The translations under genes and the position numbers were made by a program. Below the pieces are notes generated by a model. The model was not told where the DNA came from. It was given only the letters and a program-made list of their open reading frames with translations, and did no database searches. A DNA stretch of 64,000 nucleotides, taken from Okapia johnstoni. Its lineage: Eukaryota > Chordata > Mammalia > Artiodactyla > Giraffidae. The stretch is taken from contig CM044315.1 of assembly GCA_024291935.2 (NCBI GenBank), forward strand, positions 76,056,385 to 76,120,384. The letters are read 5' to 3'. Shown piece after piece: positions 1-12,900 of this stretch (position 1 is its first letter; each line of letters starts with the position of its first letter).

Positions 1-353
1 TCGCCCCACCATCCCTCCACCTTGTACCCTTCAATGGTACTAAACACCTTATAGTTCCCAAAACAGACTGGGTGGGTTTTGCTCTCAGGCTCTGGGCTCA
101 CACTCCTCCCTCTGTCTAGGATGCCCTTCTCTCCTAGGAGCTGGCAGCTCCTCACCTTCTCACCTACTCAGTGAGAACTTTCTGGTCTTTCGACACCTTG
201 CTCAGTAGTTCTCTCCTCCACAGTCTTCCCTGACCACCCAGTGAATCCATGGTTCCCTCAGCTGTGACTTCACCCCATGTTCATACACCTCCCAGAGCAC
301 CCGGAAGGCTCACGGACACTTAGTCGTCTCTTTGTCTTCCCCCACCGTACCAT

Positions 354-453
354 GACAAGAGAGAGAATGGTGGGGAAGGGGAACAGGAGGAGAAAGGAGT
401 AAAGAGAGAAGAGAGAAGGGCAGGAAAGGAGAGGAGGGGAGGGGAGGAGAGAG
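354..453 (+). repeat. Polypurine (GGA/GAGA) tract
   Basis: About 100 bases of almost pure A/G on the + strand with only a few T and C interruptions, including several GGAGGGGA and GAGAGAAG runs. Low-complexity sequence; the short open frames here are composition artefacts. Confidence 0.85.
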
Positions 454-870
454 CCAAGGAACAGACATGGGACCCCTGCCTACACCTTCTCCTCCCCGCC
501 CTTCCCCCCTGCCGCCTACACTGAATACGGCAGGCAGGGACCATCTTATTGTTCTCTGGGACAAAGTGCATAATTTCAGCATGAATGCTGGCACCCTAGA
601 ACACTTTTTTGCAAGTCAGTGACATCTCTGCTGGATAGGAAAACCACATTAGCATGGGGACAGGGCTGCATTACCATCTTGCAGTGTTTGTCTCCCCGCA
701 GGGTCATGCCGAAGATGAGGACCACGAACTCAAGTCTTAAAGGAGTTCATGTGGGAAAGGCTAGCAGAATCTGTCCTCAGAGGCCACAGAAGGAAAAAAA
801 TTAAACTGTGCAAAGCAGGAAAACGAGATGATTTAAAAATATAAAGCTCTCAGGGCATAACGGACCCTGC

Positions 871-986
871 GTGTATGCATGTTCAGTCGTGTCCAACTCT
901 TTGTGACCCCATGGACTGTAGCCTTCCAGGCTCTTCTTGTCCATGGAATTTTCCAGGCAAGAACACTGGAGTGGGTTGCCCAGAGA
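871..986 (-). repeat. Bov-tA type SINE fragment
   Basis: Antisense copy of the ruminant tRNA-like SINE. The CAGTCGTGTCCAACTCTTTG / GACCCCATGGACTGTAG block and the GGCAAGAACACTGGAGTGGG block are present; the tRNA-like head is missing, so the copy is truncated. Confidence 0.88.
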
Positions 987-1919
987 AGTCACCAAATCTG
1001 CTTTCTGAGTAGAGCAGAGAGGGTCTTCTTCTGAGTCACAGATCATGTGAGTAGAAGAGCAAAGATGAACTTCCTGGAAAGAAAGGAACTACCATTTCCT
1101 GAGGACCTACCGCAGCCTCAGCTCAGCAGTTAGCCCTGCATTTATTACCTCTCTGGATGAGCTAACAAACTCCTCTAGGAGACATCTCTAAGCATTCAGA
1201 CCACACATATTTATTGAGCTGTTAATATGTTCCTGGGGGTGCCCTAGTTTCATCAGCCTTTGATTTATAATGAAGCAACATTAACTTTTAATTATGAAAT
1301 TAAAATGTCCCTCGGCTCTCCCAGGCTTAAATATTATATCTCAGTCCTTTTCTCCATTTGTCTCATCTTCCTGCTCAGACTGCAGCTTTCTGTAGGAAGG
1401 CCTGGCTGTTCCACTTGGATCTGTGTCCACTCTAGACGCAGGAGTGAACTCTTGGGTGACCCCAAGGGTGAGAATCAAACAGAGGCTCCGGAGGCTATGT
1501 GATGTAAATTAGAGTCCCAGTTCAGCTTTTAACTTGCCATGAGGTCTTCACAAGTCGGTCTCTGAGCATCTTCTGAGAAACGAAGATCACTATTCCATTT
1601 ACTTCAGTGAATCCTTGAGAGAATCAAATGAGCTAATTGGTGTGAGAATAGTTTTTATGTGCTAGATAATAATTATTGTCAACAGATGTTTTATTGAACA
1701 AGGAAGCAGTTTACATTTATGTAAGCTGGGTTCCCAAGCCCCTCTCAGTAATGTGTTCCTATAGCCCCTGCACCTTCAAGTCTTCCATTGCACATGCACT
1801 TACTTTTTAAATGTCCATCTTCCCTGTAAGGCTTTGAACTCAAAGAGGTCCATATCCCTGGTGCTGAGCACAGCATTGCCCACAGTATCGCTGTATGACA
1901 GAAAACAATGTGTTGAGAG

Positions 1920-2095
1920 TGTATAAACTGCTCGGTGTTTTGCCAGGTGCAAAGCCAGTCACCTCATTTGACTTCAAGGCAACCCTGTGAGGCTGGAATT
2001 ATTATCCCCAATTTTTAGATAAGGAAATTGAGATTCAGGTCATAAAGCTAACCCATGACTAAACTGACACTTGCAGCCAAGTCTGAGGTGTGTAA
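1920..2095 (-). repeat. MIR SINE relic
   Basis: Degraded antisense MIR: aaccctgtgaggctgg, attattatcccca and ttagataaggaaattgag follow the order of the MIR complement. Ancient mammalian repeat. Confidence 0.7.
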
Positions 2096-2115
2096 TATGT
2101 TACTCTATAGATACA

Positions 2116-2307
2116 GCATTAGCTGCTCAGTCGTGTCCAACTCTTTGCGACCCCATGGACCATAGCCCACAAGGCTCCTCTGTCCATGGAATTCTCCAGG
2201 CAAGAATACTAGAGTGGGTAGCCATTCCCTTCTCCAGGGGATCTTCCCAACCCAGGTCTCCTGCATTGCAGGCAGATTCTTGACCATCTGAGCCACCAGG
2301 GAAGCCT
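2116..2307 (-). repeat. Bov-tA SINE
   Basis: Near-complete antisense copy, from the CAGTCGTGTCCAACTCTTTG tail block to the ccaccagggaagcc that is the complement of the tRNA-like 5' end. No clear target duplication was seen. Confidence 0.93.
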
Positions 2308-4043
2308 AGATCCCAAAACCATGGTGGTCCTATGACTACCCTTCTATCATCATTATCACTGTCTCGATCAACCTGGGAGCAGAAGACAGAGATCAGCAGT
2401 TCCTCTTTTGCTCTGGAAAGGTCTGTTATGAACCCAGACCTCTTGTGTTGAGCTGCTGTTCTCTCGCCCTTTTTTGAGGCAGGGGTGGAGGAGGGAATGG
2501 AAGCAGAGGAAGGCTCCCTCTACCAGGCCAGACCTGACTCTTCCCAGATACTTAGAAGAGATGCAGAAATGCCTCCATTTACATGTACATTTTACTTTTC
2601 ACTTAATAGAGTAGGATTGTAATCAAATGGGAAACCGAGTTCTGTTCACAGAGCCAAAAAATGAACTTTGCAAACAAGCAAACACTCACACAACCAGAGT
2701 TGATTTTAAAGGATAGAGATACAAAGCTCACAGCATAGGCACTGAGAGAGAGGGAAGTGCCTGAAAAGGCAGGAATAACACAGTTTATATTTTTATTAGA
2801 ATTGATCTGTTCATTTTTCGTTGGCTTGGGGCCCGATGTACATAATTTCCAACCAATCTGTTTAAAAGCTACAATGTCCAGTCTGTTTATGGCTTTGTTG
2901 TTGTTGTTGTTCCCAGTTTCTCAGTTTCCCCAGACATGGAATCAACCCTTTTTCAAGACCCCAGACCATTATTTAGGGACCAGATGCATGTTTAAAAGTT
3001 AATTGTCCACCTGGAGTTTTTCTCCTTGATAAGTTGGACGGTAGTTACTGATTGTCTTGTCATGGGTCTGGATGTTTTATGACCCTCCAGGCCAGAGAGG
3101 CATTCCTCTGAATGCCTAGAAACTGGAGAAACAAGTATAGCTTTAGGTTAATGAAGCAAAACACTTCTGTGAGGGAGTCAGTTGAAATTAAAATTGAAAT
3201 TAGAAAAAAAGAACCAAGGCCCCAACCCTACGTGGACTGCCTAACAATTTCTACCTCTGTAAGAGACAAATTGGAAGTAGACAAAATATTTTTATTCCTT
3301 ACCTTGCTGCTACAGATGCTTTTTCCCCACACATAAGCATTACTCTCACAAATTTCCTTTGTCCTGAAGTTTATCCTGCTGAGGCCCAAGAAGCTACAGT
3401 TGCAGAAGCTAGGCATTCTGAATGGCTTAGAGATGAAGAGCTTAGTCCTAGACATTTTCAGTCATGTTGACTAATAATATAGTCACCATCTGAAAGTAGA
3501 GTTAGTTTATTTGGTGGGAATGTTTAGGACTCAGAGCCTGGGGAGAGAAAACTGCTCCAAGGAGGCAGGAGGCTACATAAGTTGGCAACAAAAGGAGCAG
3601 GCAGTCTGAACATCAAAGATCAGGTATCAAGTTAAGGAAATTTAACATTCTATGTATAGGAAGCTGCAAGCTTCTGGGCTCACTGAATTCATTCCTTTCA
3701 TATGCACCTCAGCTGTCTGGGGCCAGTCCTGTTTCCTTGTTCACTTTGCTTCTTGCATTCCCCCAGCTCCTCAGCAATCACCATCGGGGGTGGCAGCATC
3801 TGCTGGATTGCAGTTCTGAGAGCCCTCATTCACATTTTGATGCCAGAAATTGCTGATGGCTGTGGCATTTCTTGTTTATTAATATGGCAGGAGATATTTT
3901 CATTTCACGGTCAGAAAGACAAAGGTTTGAATTTCAATTCTGCCCCCTGTGAGCTCTTTGCCTCGGTGTGATAACAGTGTTTACCACATAGGCTTGTTAT
4001 TACAAGATCCTACACAGGAAGCACTTAATACATGTTACCAGCT
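2308..4043. other. Intron sequence, nothing recognised
   Basis: About 1.7 kb with a small (GTT)n run near 2897-2911 and a purine-rich patch. No gene, young transposon or RNA seen. Confidence 0.5.
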
Positions 4044-4235
4044 TCCGATGCTGGGGTCATGGTTAACAGTGCAGGCGGCAGAGCCAGACTGGGTTCTACC
4101 AGTTACCACTGTGTGGTCTTGGGGTTCCCTTGCAAGTTGCTTAACCTTTCTTAGTTTCCTTACTTGAAAATGAAGTTTCCATCAAATACAGTTGTGGTAG
4201 AGTGCCGGAGTGCCTGGCATGTAGTAAGTACCATC
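4044..4235 (+). repeat. MIR SINE relic
   Basis: Sense MIR: tgtggtcttggggttccc, gttgcttaaccttt, tagtttccttac and tgcctggcatgtagtaagta occur in MIR order with heavy divergence. Confidence 0.75.
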
Positions 4236-4242
4236 TCGTTTT

Positions 4243-4455
4243 GTTTTTTTTTTTTTTTGGCGGGGGAGTTGCTGCATTCGGACTTAGTTGAGGCACTTAG
4301 GATCTTCATTGAGGTGAGCTGGCTCTGTAGTTGCAGTACGTGGACTTAGTTGCCTTGTGGCATGTAGTAACTTAGTTCCCTGAACAGGGATCAGACCCGT
4401 ATACCCTGCATTGGAAACTGGATTCTTAACCATTGGACCACCAGGAAAGTCCCCC
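4243..4455 (-). repeat. CHR-type tRNA-derived SINE
   Basis: Antisense copy: a poly(T) start (4236-4258), cttagttccctgaacaggga and attggaccaccaggaaagtc, which is the complement of the A-box-containing head. Possible degraded target duplication at accatctcgtt / cccatcttatt. Confidence 0.88.
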
Positions 4456-5029
4456 ATCTTATTATTATCCTCCCTCCATAGCTCTGCTGGCTAGAATCTA
4501 GGCCCCAAAACCCCTGTCACTACATCCTTCCCGACCCCTTTCTCTGAGTCCAGGATACCTGCTTCATTCACTCACTTACTGGTTTTTGTAACTCAGCAAA
4601 TGCCCCCTGAGGACTTACTGCACTCTAGATCCTGTAAGACACCTTGGAGGTACAGAGGTGAGCCAGGTATAGTCCCAGCCTTTACAGACCACTCCCTCCT
4701 TCTTAAATCCTTTCTCTTTTTTTTCCCCCTTTTTTCTCTTGGTTTTCATGAAACCACACTTGTCTCCTCCTCCTTCTCTGGTCACTTCCCAGTCTCCCTC
4801 CTTTGCTTCTTTCTTTACCCAAACTCTCAATCTTAGTGGATCCTAGGCTCAGTCTTGGGATCTCTTCTGAATCCACACTTTCTCCCAGTGATGTTAAGTA
4901 GCATCTCCAAGCTAATGATGCCCACCTTTACAGCTCTAGTCCAGTCCCCTCCTGTAGGCTCCATTTTCATGTATTTAACTGCCTACTTGGTATCTGATAG
5001 TCCTTTCAAATGCAGAGATCTGTATCAGA

Positions 5030-5480
5030 ACTCTTGATTTCCTTACCACTCTTCTAACTGGTCTGCATCCCAGTTTCTTCCATCTCTCTGCAGCACCACT
5101 GTCTGCTCAGTTGCTCAAGTCACAAACCCTTGATCCATCTTTGATTCTTCTTGCACATAAACCACGTACAGGTCCTATGGAGCTGTAGTCAAAATATCTA
5201 TCAAGTATGTCCCTCTCTTTTCATCTCTATGTCACCACTCCAATTCAAGCTAGTATGATCTCATAGATCAGTTCATCCACTGCCACCTGTGCACCACTAA
5301 AATCCATTATCAACACAGTAAGCAAGGTGATCCTTTCACAGCATTCCCCTATTGAGATGGCCTCCACTGGATACAGGATATGCTCCAAACTCTGACTCTG
5401 GCCCGCAAGGCCCTGTGCAAGCTGGACCCTTTAAGCTTCTCCAGTCTCACCTCTAGTGTTAACCATGATCCAGCCACTGG
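5030..5480 (+). repeat. L2 LINE relic
   Basis: Degraded sense L2 3' region, with the typical run of clinical-sounding C/T-rich phrases (ccactcttctaactggtctgc; tgatccttt; ctccaaactctgactc; ggccctgtgcaagctgg). Interrupted at its right by the SINE at 5510 and resuming at about 5740. Confidence 0.6.
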
Positions 5481-5509
5481 CCTTCCCTCCAGTCTTTTAA
5501 GATATCATG

Positions 5510-5720
5510 GTGGTGGTGATTTAGTCGCTAAGTTGTGTCTGACTCTTGCGACCCCGTGGACTGTAGCCTGCCAGGCTTCTCTGTCCATGGGATTTTCCAG
5601 GCAAGAAGACTGGAGTGGATTGCCATTTCCTTCTGCAGGGGATCTTCCCGACCCAGGAATTGAACCCAGGTCTCCTGCACTGCAGGCAGATTCTTTACTG
5701 ACTGAGCTATGAGGAAAGTC
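5510..5720 (-). repeat. Bov-tA SINE
   Basis: Antisense full-length-type copy. The conserved tail block (gtgtctgactcttgcgaccc), the middle block (ggcaagaagactggagtgg) and the complement of the internal promoter region (ggaattgaacccaggtctcc) are all present. It interrupts an L2 relic. Confidence 0.93.
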
Positions 5721-5739
5721 ATGCTAGTCCTCATTTCAG

Positions 5740-6072
5740 GGCTTTTATTTGCCCAGAATTCTCTCATTGGATGGCTTGTTCTTATCATCCTTTAAGGCTG
5801 AGCTCAAATATCAGAAGCCCTTCCTGATCACACTATGTCAAATAGACCCTGCTCCATCCACTCACTCATTCATCATCCTGTGGCTTACCTCCTGCATTCC
5901 TAGCATGCATTACAATCCACAATCACCTTGCTTAGTTGCTGTTCCTGGTGTGTCATCCCCACCAGGATGCCAGCTCCTCAAAGGCAGGAACCTCATCTTT
6001 CTTATTAACCTGCAAGTCCTGGAGAATGGTAAGTTCATAGTACATATTTGTCAGATGAATGAATGAATAAGC
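5740..6072 (+). repeat. L2 LINE 3' end relic
   Basis: Sense L2 3' UTR features: aaggctgagctcaaatatca, cccttcctgatcacac, caccaggatgccagctcctc and the terminal gatgaatgaatgaataa. Together with 5030-5480 it is one relic split by the Bov-tA at 5510. Confidence 0.75.
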
Positions 6073-6089
6073 TGGATGATAAATGCCTT

Positions 6090-6308
6090 GTGTGCCAAGT
6101 TGCTTCTGTGGTGTCTGACTTTGTGACCCCATGGACTATATATAGCCCACGAAGCTCCTCTGTCCATGGGATTCTCCAGGCAAGAATACTGGAGTGGGTT
6201 GCCATGCCCTTCTCCAGAGGATCTTCCTGACCCAGGGATCGAACTCGTGTCTCTTAAGTCTCCAGCATTGTAAGTGGGTTCTTTACCACTACTGCCACCT
6301 GGGAATCC
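6090..6308 (-). repeat. Bov-tA SINE with perfect 13-bp target duplication
   Basis: Antisense copy flanked by identical TGATAAATGCCTT at 6077-6089 and 6309-6321. The tail block, middle block and complement of the tRNA-like head are all present, so the insertion limits are firm. Confidence 0.96.
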
Positions 6309-7164
6309 TGATAAATGCCTTAATAGAAGGGTATTTTAAAAGTCTGTAGGAGTCCAAAGGAGAGAGCTACTGTCCCTGGGAGAGTCAAGCAAGGCTTCAC
6401 GGACAAGGGGCCATTGGGCCTGTCAGTGAAAGATTAGCAAGAAGTTACCAGGAGGGAGAGTAGGCATCCTGCCTGTAGGAACACAGACACAGAAGCACAA
6501 AGAGCAGGACCTGCATGTGCTAGGGTGGTTTGCAAGGCTAGAGAGTGAGGAGAGGGGCCACAGTCCATCCCCTTGGTGCTCTGGGCTGGCTGCCTGGGTT
6601 TTTTGTGTGTTTTTTTTTTTCTTTTTGTCTGCATCGATTCATTGCCTGCTTTCTTGTGGCAGGAATTTCAGTTTGGCCACACTCCTGGTGAGGAGGGAAG
6701 CCTTCACTGGGCTGCTTCAGAGATCCAGGCTCTGCGTGATAAAAGACATTGTTTTGTCTCTTGGAGTTGTTCAGTTGTTTTTAAGAAAAGAGTCTGTATT
6801 TTTCTGAAAATTTCTCTTTCCTTCTTTAGGACATGCACCCTGACTTCCATAAATATCTACTTTTAACTTCTAAATAGATAGGGAGATAATTTGGTTGATA
6901 ATAAAAAGAATAGATTTGGGGCTTTTCAGCCTGAGGTCTATGGATAAACAACTGCCTTTGCCATGGGGCTAAGTTTAGCAGGAGAGTCATCTGGAAGTTC
7001 TCTAACCCTTTTTGCTCCCTCATCCTCCACCTATTTGAGAGGCTAAGCCTGGTAGGATCATAGTCTCCAGCTCGGAGATGAAGGGGGCTACGTGGGGCCT
7101 CCTTCCTGTAATGAGGGCGACTGCCTTGCTGGACTGGAGCTCCTGCAAGCATGGCAGGATGGCG

Positions 7165-7300
7165 GGTGTGGGCTTGTAACCAGAGCCTGGGTTTGAGTCT
7201 CTGCCCCTTCCTGCTGCATCACTCTGGACAAGTTACTTAAACTCCCTGAGCTTCAGTTCCCTCCTCTGTACAAAGAGAAGAGTAAGCTGCTGTCCCTCCT
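7165..7300 (+). repeat. MIR SINE relic
   Basis: Sense MIR core: cagagcctgggtttgagtct, gacaagttacttaaactccc and cagttccctcctctgtac follow the consensus order. Confidence 0.75.
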
Positions 7301-8960
7301 CAACTTGCCCTCATCTTCGCCTAAGCTTCAGTTTCTTTCTCATCTCCAAACCTAAGATAAATCCCTCTGCCCTTCCTGGGTTGGGTTTCCCTTCCTTCAT
7401 CAGACTGAATATGTGGTAAGCCCTGAAGTGTTGCCCTAAGGTGGAGGAGGCAGCCCCACAGCACAGCACCGGGCTCAGACAGGCTTGTGCCAGCCTAGGT
7501 GAAGCAGCTCGGAATATAGAATAAAGGAAAAACTCATTTCCTCCCTGGTGTCTAGGAGGAAGCAAACTCCACACTAAATTATGTTCCAAATATGCCCTAA
7601 GGTAGTTTTAATTTTATTGGCACTGATTTTAATTTACTCTTTAGGCCCCTGTTGCAGAATGAGCTGTTGGCTGCTGGCAAGGGGACAGCCCTTCATCACT
7701 TGGTTTTGATTAAGGTTTGTAAGTTTGGAAGGAAAGAACAAAGATGCTGTCCCCTCGTTCTATTCTCAGTCCCAAAATTGTAATTAAGGGCCCTGCATTA
7801 GCAACACATCCTCTGCTCTGACACAGCCACAAAAAAAAGTACCTCATTTGACCGCTGGGAAAAAGTTCAGATGCAGCTGTTTATTCATTTAATTCACTCG
7901 TTCTTCCATCGATTCGTTGATTCACTTTCTATTCATTCCTCCCACTAAACCTCTAGTGATAACCTACTATATACCAGGGCTTGCTCTGGTCCTGTGAATG
8001 TAAAAAAACAACAATGCACGGTCCCTTCCTTGAAAGAGTTCACATCCTAATGTGAGATGGAAATAAACAAAGCATGATTATGCCATGTGGTCGGTGCCAG
8101 GAGAGAGAATTGTGAGAGGACACAGGAGGCTGTTCACTCATCCCTGAAGGATAAAAATGGCTGTTTAAATTAATATTTTTGTATGAGTCAGGTGAACAGT
8201 TTTAGATGCTATAATAAGCAGTCCCCAAACCTCAATGGCTTAATACAGTAAAAGTTCATTACAGTCTGATGCAGGTCAAGTGACTTGTCTGGCAATTTTC
8301 CTCCCAGTGTTGACTCAGCAAACTGGCCTTTTTCCCTATTACGATACCATTGATTTTACATGTAGCAAGAATGTGAGCAATTGTGTATGTATTTGATGGC
8401 CAGGCCTGGAAGTGGCACTCATTACTACTGCCCACATCCCTTTTGATCCCAACCAAATACTATGGGAACCTGAGAGATGTTGTCCATGGTCCAGGAAAAG
8501 GATATGGAACTGGTGAGCATCTCCTTAGTTTGCCTTAAGTCTTAAGGTTGTCTTGGGGTTACCCAGATAAAGAGAATTTGTATTTCAGGCAGAGGAGATA
8601 TTTATTATGCATAAATATGGAGATGAAAGTCACAAGCCTAGAGGTTTGAAGTACTCCAGGCAGCATCATAGGACTGAAGTACAGAGTATCAGACCAGAAA
8701 TTGTGGGAGCTGATAGTAGGAAGGGGCAAGGGCCAGATCACACAGGGCCTTTTATAATATATGAAGGGGTTTGGAGTCTATCCTGTGAGCGATAGGGAGG
8801 GATAGAGCAGTTTCAGTTAAAGAAGAGCCATTATTTATTTACATTTTAAAAGATTGCTCTGAAATAGCAAGGAAACCAGGTCAGAAGCTATTGTAGTAAA
8901 ACAAGAAAGAAATGATGGAATGGGGTCAGACTCGGTCTGTGTCCTCAATGGGCTCATGGG

Positions 8961-9185
8961 CAGACAGACATACTTTCTAATCAGATTACAGTAACAAGTA
9001 TAAAAGTATACCTATACAGACATACTTTCTAGCAGACAGACATACTTTCTAGCAGACAGACATACCTTCTAGCCAGATTACAGTAACAAGTATACAAGTA
9101 TACCTATACAGTACACAAATATACCTATACAGTAATAAGTATATCTATACAGTACACAAGGATACCTATACAGTAACGAGTACTG
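8961..9185 (+). repeat. Compound minisatellite
   Basis: Two layers of repetition. A CAGACAGACATACTTTCTAG-type unit occurs three to four times between 8961 and 9072, and a block of about 58 bases starting cagacagacata is repeated (8961-9018 and about 9053-9110). From 9101 to 9180 a 20-21 base unit built on TATACCTATACAGTA is repeated four times. It does not match any common interspersed repeat I know. Confidence 0.85.
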
Positions 9186-9663
9186 ACATTAAGGCCCAAG
9201 CAAGAAGCTATTTGCAGAAGATGAAGGGATTTATTTTAACAGAATGTGAGATGAAATCATGGAAAGTTTAAGAAAGCCATGTCTCTTTTCTCTCATCCAA
9301 CAGCCACTTTCAAAGATGCAGAAATTGAGGCACAGTGAACAGCTGCTACTGTTCATGGTTGTAGATTATGTGAACATTAGAACCAGAGTTAGGAACTCTG
9401 CTTGCCTTCCTTGCTCTGTTCTAATGGACCAACATGAGCCCATAAAGCCAGTTTAGGCACAAACATAATTAGGATGGTGATGAAATTAGTATCTGTGGTC
9501 TTTGGTATCACCAGCAAAGTGCTGAATATGTGCAGTGAAGAAGAGAAAGAACTAGGACTTCAGGCTCAGACCCTATGCAGGTTAATTTCCTAGACCCTTT
9601 TCTACTCCAGGTAAAATCTAGACTCTCAGAGAGGGAAGAGATCTTAGAAACTAAATAATCTCT

Positions 9664-9782
9664 GGGAATTCCCTGATGCTCCAATTGTAAGGACTCAGTG
9701 TGTTCAGTGTGGTGGCCTGAGGTCAATCCTAGTCAGGGAACTAAGATCCTACAAGCCATGCAGCATGGCCAAAAAAAATAGA
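9664..9782 (+). repeat. CHR-type tRNA-derived SINE, short copy
   Basis: Sense copy starting gggaattccctgatgctcca with caatcctagtcagggaacta (the B-box neighbourhood), agatcctacaagccatgcag and an A-rich tail at about 9770-9779. Confidence 0.85.
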
Positions 9783-9910
9783 GAAAATAGATGATCCTTT
9801 AAAATTGTTGTGGAGGTACTAACCAATGCAGTTAGACACAAAAAAGAAATTAGAAGCATAAAAACTTAAAAAGAGGAGATAAAATTACTAAGTATATATG
9901 ATAAGATTGT

Positions 9911-12900
9911 TGTTCAGTTGCTCAGTCATGTCCAACTCTTTGCAACCCCATGAACTTCAGTATGCCAGGCTTACCTGTCCATCACCAACTCCCAGAGCTT
10001 GCTCAAATTCATGTCCGTCAAGTTAGTGATGCCATCCAATGATCTCATCCTCTGTCGTCCCCTTCTCCTCCTGCCTTCAGCCTTTCCCAGCATCAGGGTT
10101 TTTTCAAATGAGTCAGAGCTCATCAATTGGCCAAAGTATTGGAGCTTCAGCTTCAGCATCAGTCCTTCCAATGAATATTCAGGATTGATTTCCTTTAGGA
10201 TGGACTGGTTTGATCTCTTTGCAGTCCAAGGGACTCTCAAGAGTTTTCTCCAACACCATGGTTCAAAAATATCAATTATTCAGCACTCAATTTTCTTTAT
10301 GGTTCAACTCTCACATCCATACATGACTACTGGAAAAGCCATAATTTGACTAGACGGACCTTTGTCAGCAAAGTAATGTTTCTACTTTTTAATATGCTGT
10401 CTAGGTTGGTCATAGCTTTTCTTCCAAGGAGCAAGTGTCTTTTAATTTCTGGCTGCAGTCACCATCTGCAGAGATTTTGGAGCCCAAGAACATAAAGTCT
10501 GTCACTGTGTCCATTGTTTCCCCATCTATTTTCCATGAAGTGATGGGACCGGATGCCGTGATCTTTGTTGTTTGAATGTTGAATTTTAAGCCAGCTTTTT
10601 CATTCCCCTCTTTCACTTTCATCAAAAGGCTCTTTAGTTCCTCTTCGCTTTCTGCCACAAGAGTGGTGTCATCTGCATATCTGAGGTTATTGATATTTCT
10701 GTCTGCAATTTTTTTTGCACATTTTTAAAAAATTATTTATTTTTTAATTGAAAGATAATTGCTTTACATAATTTTGTTGTTTTCTGTGAAACATCAACAT
10801 GAATCAGCCATAGGCGTACATATGTCTCCTCTCGTTAACCTTCCTCCCATCTCCCCTCTCCATTCCATCCCTCTAGGTTGATAAGAGCCTCTGTTTGAAT
10901 TCCCTGAGACATACAGCAAATTCTCATTGGCTCTCTATTTTACATATGGTAATATAAATTTCCATGTTGCTCTCTCCATACATCTCAGCTTCTCCTCCCC
11001 TCTCCCCATGTCCATAAGTCTGTTCTCTGTCTGCTTCTCTATCACTGCCTTGAAAATAAATTCATCAGTACCATCTTTCTAGATTCCATATATGTGCATT
11101 GGTATACAATATTTATCTTTTTCTTTCTGACTTACTTCACTCAGTATGATAGGCTCTAGGTTCATCCACCTCACTAGAACTGACTCAGATATGTTCCTTT
11201 TTATGGCTAAATAATATTCCGTTGTGTATATGTACCACAACTTCTTTATCCATCATCTTTCGGTGGACATCTAGGTTGCTTCCATGTTCTACTACTGTAA
11301 ATAGTGCTGCAATGAACGTTGGAGTACATGTATATTTTTCAATTTTGGTTTCCTCAGGATATATGCCTAAGAGTAGGATTGCTGGATCATATGGTGGGTT
11401 TATTCCTAGTTTTTTAGGAATCTCCATACTGTCTTCCATAGTGGCTGTATCAATTTATATTCCCACTAGCAGTGCAAGAGTGTTCCCTTTTCTCCATTCC
11501 CTCTCCAGCATTTATTGTTTGTAGACTTTTGGATGATGGCCATTCTGACCACTGTGAGATGATATCTCGTTGTAATTTTGATTTGCATTTCTCTAATAAT
11601 GAGCATATTTTCAACAACTGACAAAGGATTAATTTCCAAAATATACAAGCATCTCATACAACTCAATACCAGAAAAACAAACAACCCAATCAAAAAGTAG
11701 GAAAAAGACCTAAACAGACACTTTTCCAAAGAAGACATACAGATGGCTCCCTGCAATCTTGATTCCAGCTTGTGCTTCATCCAGTCCAGTATTTTGCATG
11801 CTGTATTCTGCACTTAAGTTAAATAAGCAAGGTGACAAAACACAGCCTTGATGTATTCCTTTCCCAATTTGGAACCAGTCCATTGTTCCATGTCCAGTTC
11901 TAACTGTTGCTTCTTGACCTGCATACAGATTTCTCAGGAGGCAGGGAAGGTGGTCTGGTATTCCCATCTTTTGAAGAATTTTCCACAGTTTGTTGTGATC
12001 CACACAATCAAAGGCTTTAGTGTAGTCAATGAAGCAGAAGTAGATGTTTTTCTGGAATTCTCGTGGTTTTTCTATGATCCAACGGATGTTGGCAATTTGG
12101 TCTCTGGTTCTTCTGCCTTTTCTGAATCCATCTTGAACATATGGAAGTTCTCAGTTCATGTACTGTTGAAGCCTAGCTTGGAGAATTTTGAGCATTATTT
12201 TGCTTGCATGTGAGATGAGTGCAATTGTGTGGTAGTTTGAACATTATTTGACACTGCCCTTCTTTGGGATTGGAATGAATATTGACCTTTCCCAGTCCTG
12301 TGGCCACTGCTGAGTTTTCCAAATTTGCTGGCATGTTGAGTGTAGCACTTTTACAGCATCATCTTTTAGGGTTTGAAATAGCTCAACTGGAATTCTATCA
12401 CCTCCACTAGCTTTATTGGTAGTGATGCTTCCTAAGGCCCACTTGACTTCACATTCCAGGATGTCTGGCTCTAGGTGAGTGATCACATCACCATGATTAT
12501 CTGGGTCATTAAGATCTCTTTTGTTTAGTTCTTCTGTGTATTCTTGCCACCTCTTCTTAATATGTTCTGCTTCTGTTAGGTTCACACTGTTTCTGTCCTT
12601 TATTGTGCCCATCTTTGCATGAAATGTTCCCAGGTATCTCTAATTTTCATGAGAGATCTCTAGCCTTTCCCATTCTATTGTTTTCCTCTCTTTCTTTGAA
12701 TTGATCACTGAGGAAGTCTTTCTCGTCTCTCCTTGCTTTTCTTTGTAAGTCTGCATTCAGGTGGGAATATCTTTCCTTTCCTCCTTTGCCTTTAGCTTCT
12801 CTTCTTTTCTCAGCTATTTGTTAGGCCTCCCCAGATGACCGTTTTGCCTTTTTGCATTTCTTCTTCTTGGGGATGGTTTTTATCACCGCCTCCTGTACAA

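Larger units (their letters stand above)
6322..9660. other. Intron with degraded old repeats
   Basis: Apart from the MIR at 7165 and the minisatellite at 8961, this holds old mammalian repeat-like stretches (7880-8160, 8200-8500, 8600-8940). A repeat-free segment (7600-7860) contains aaaattgtaattaagggccc. No gene seen. Confidence 0.5.
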
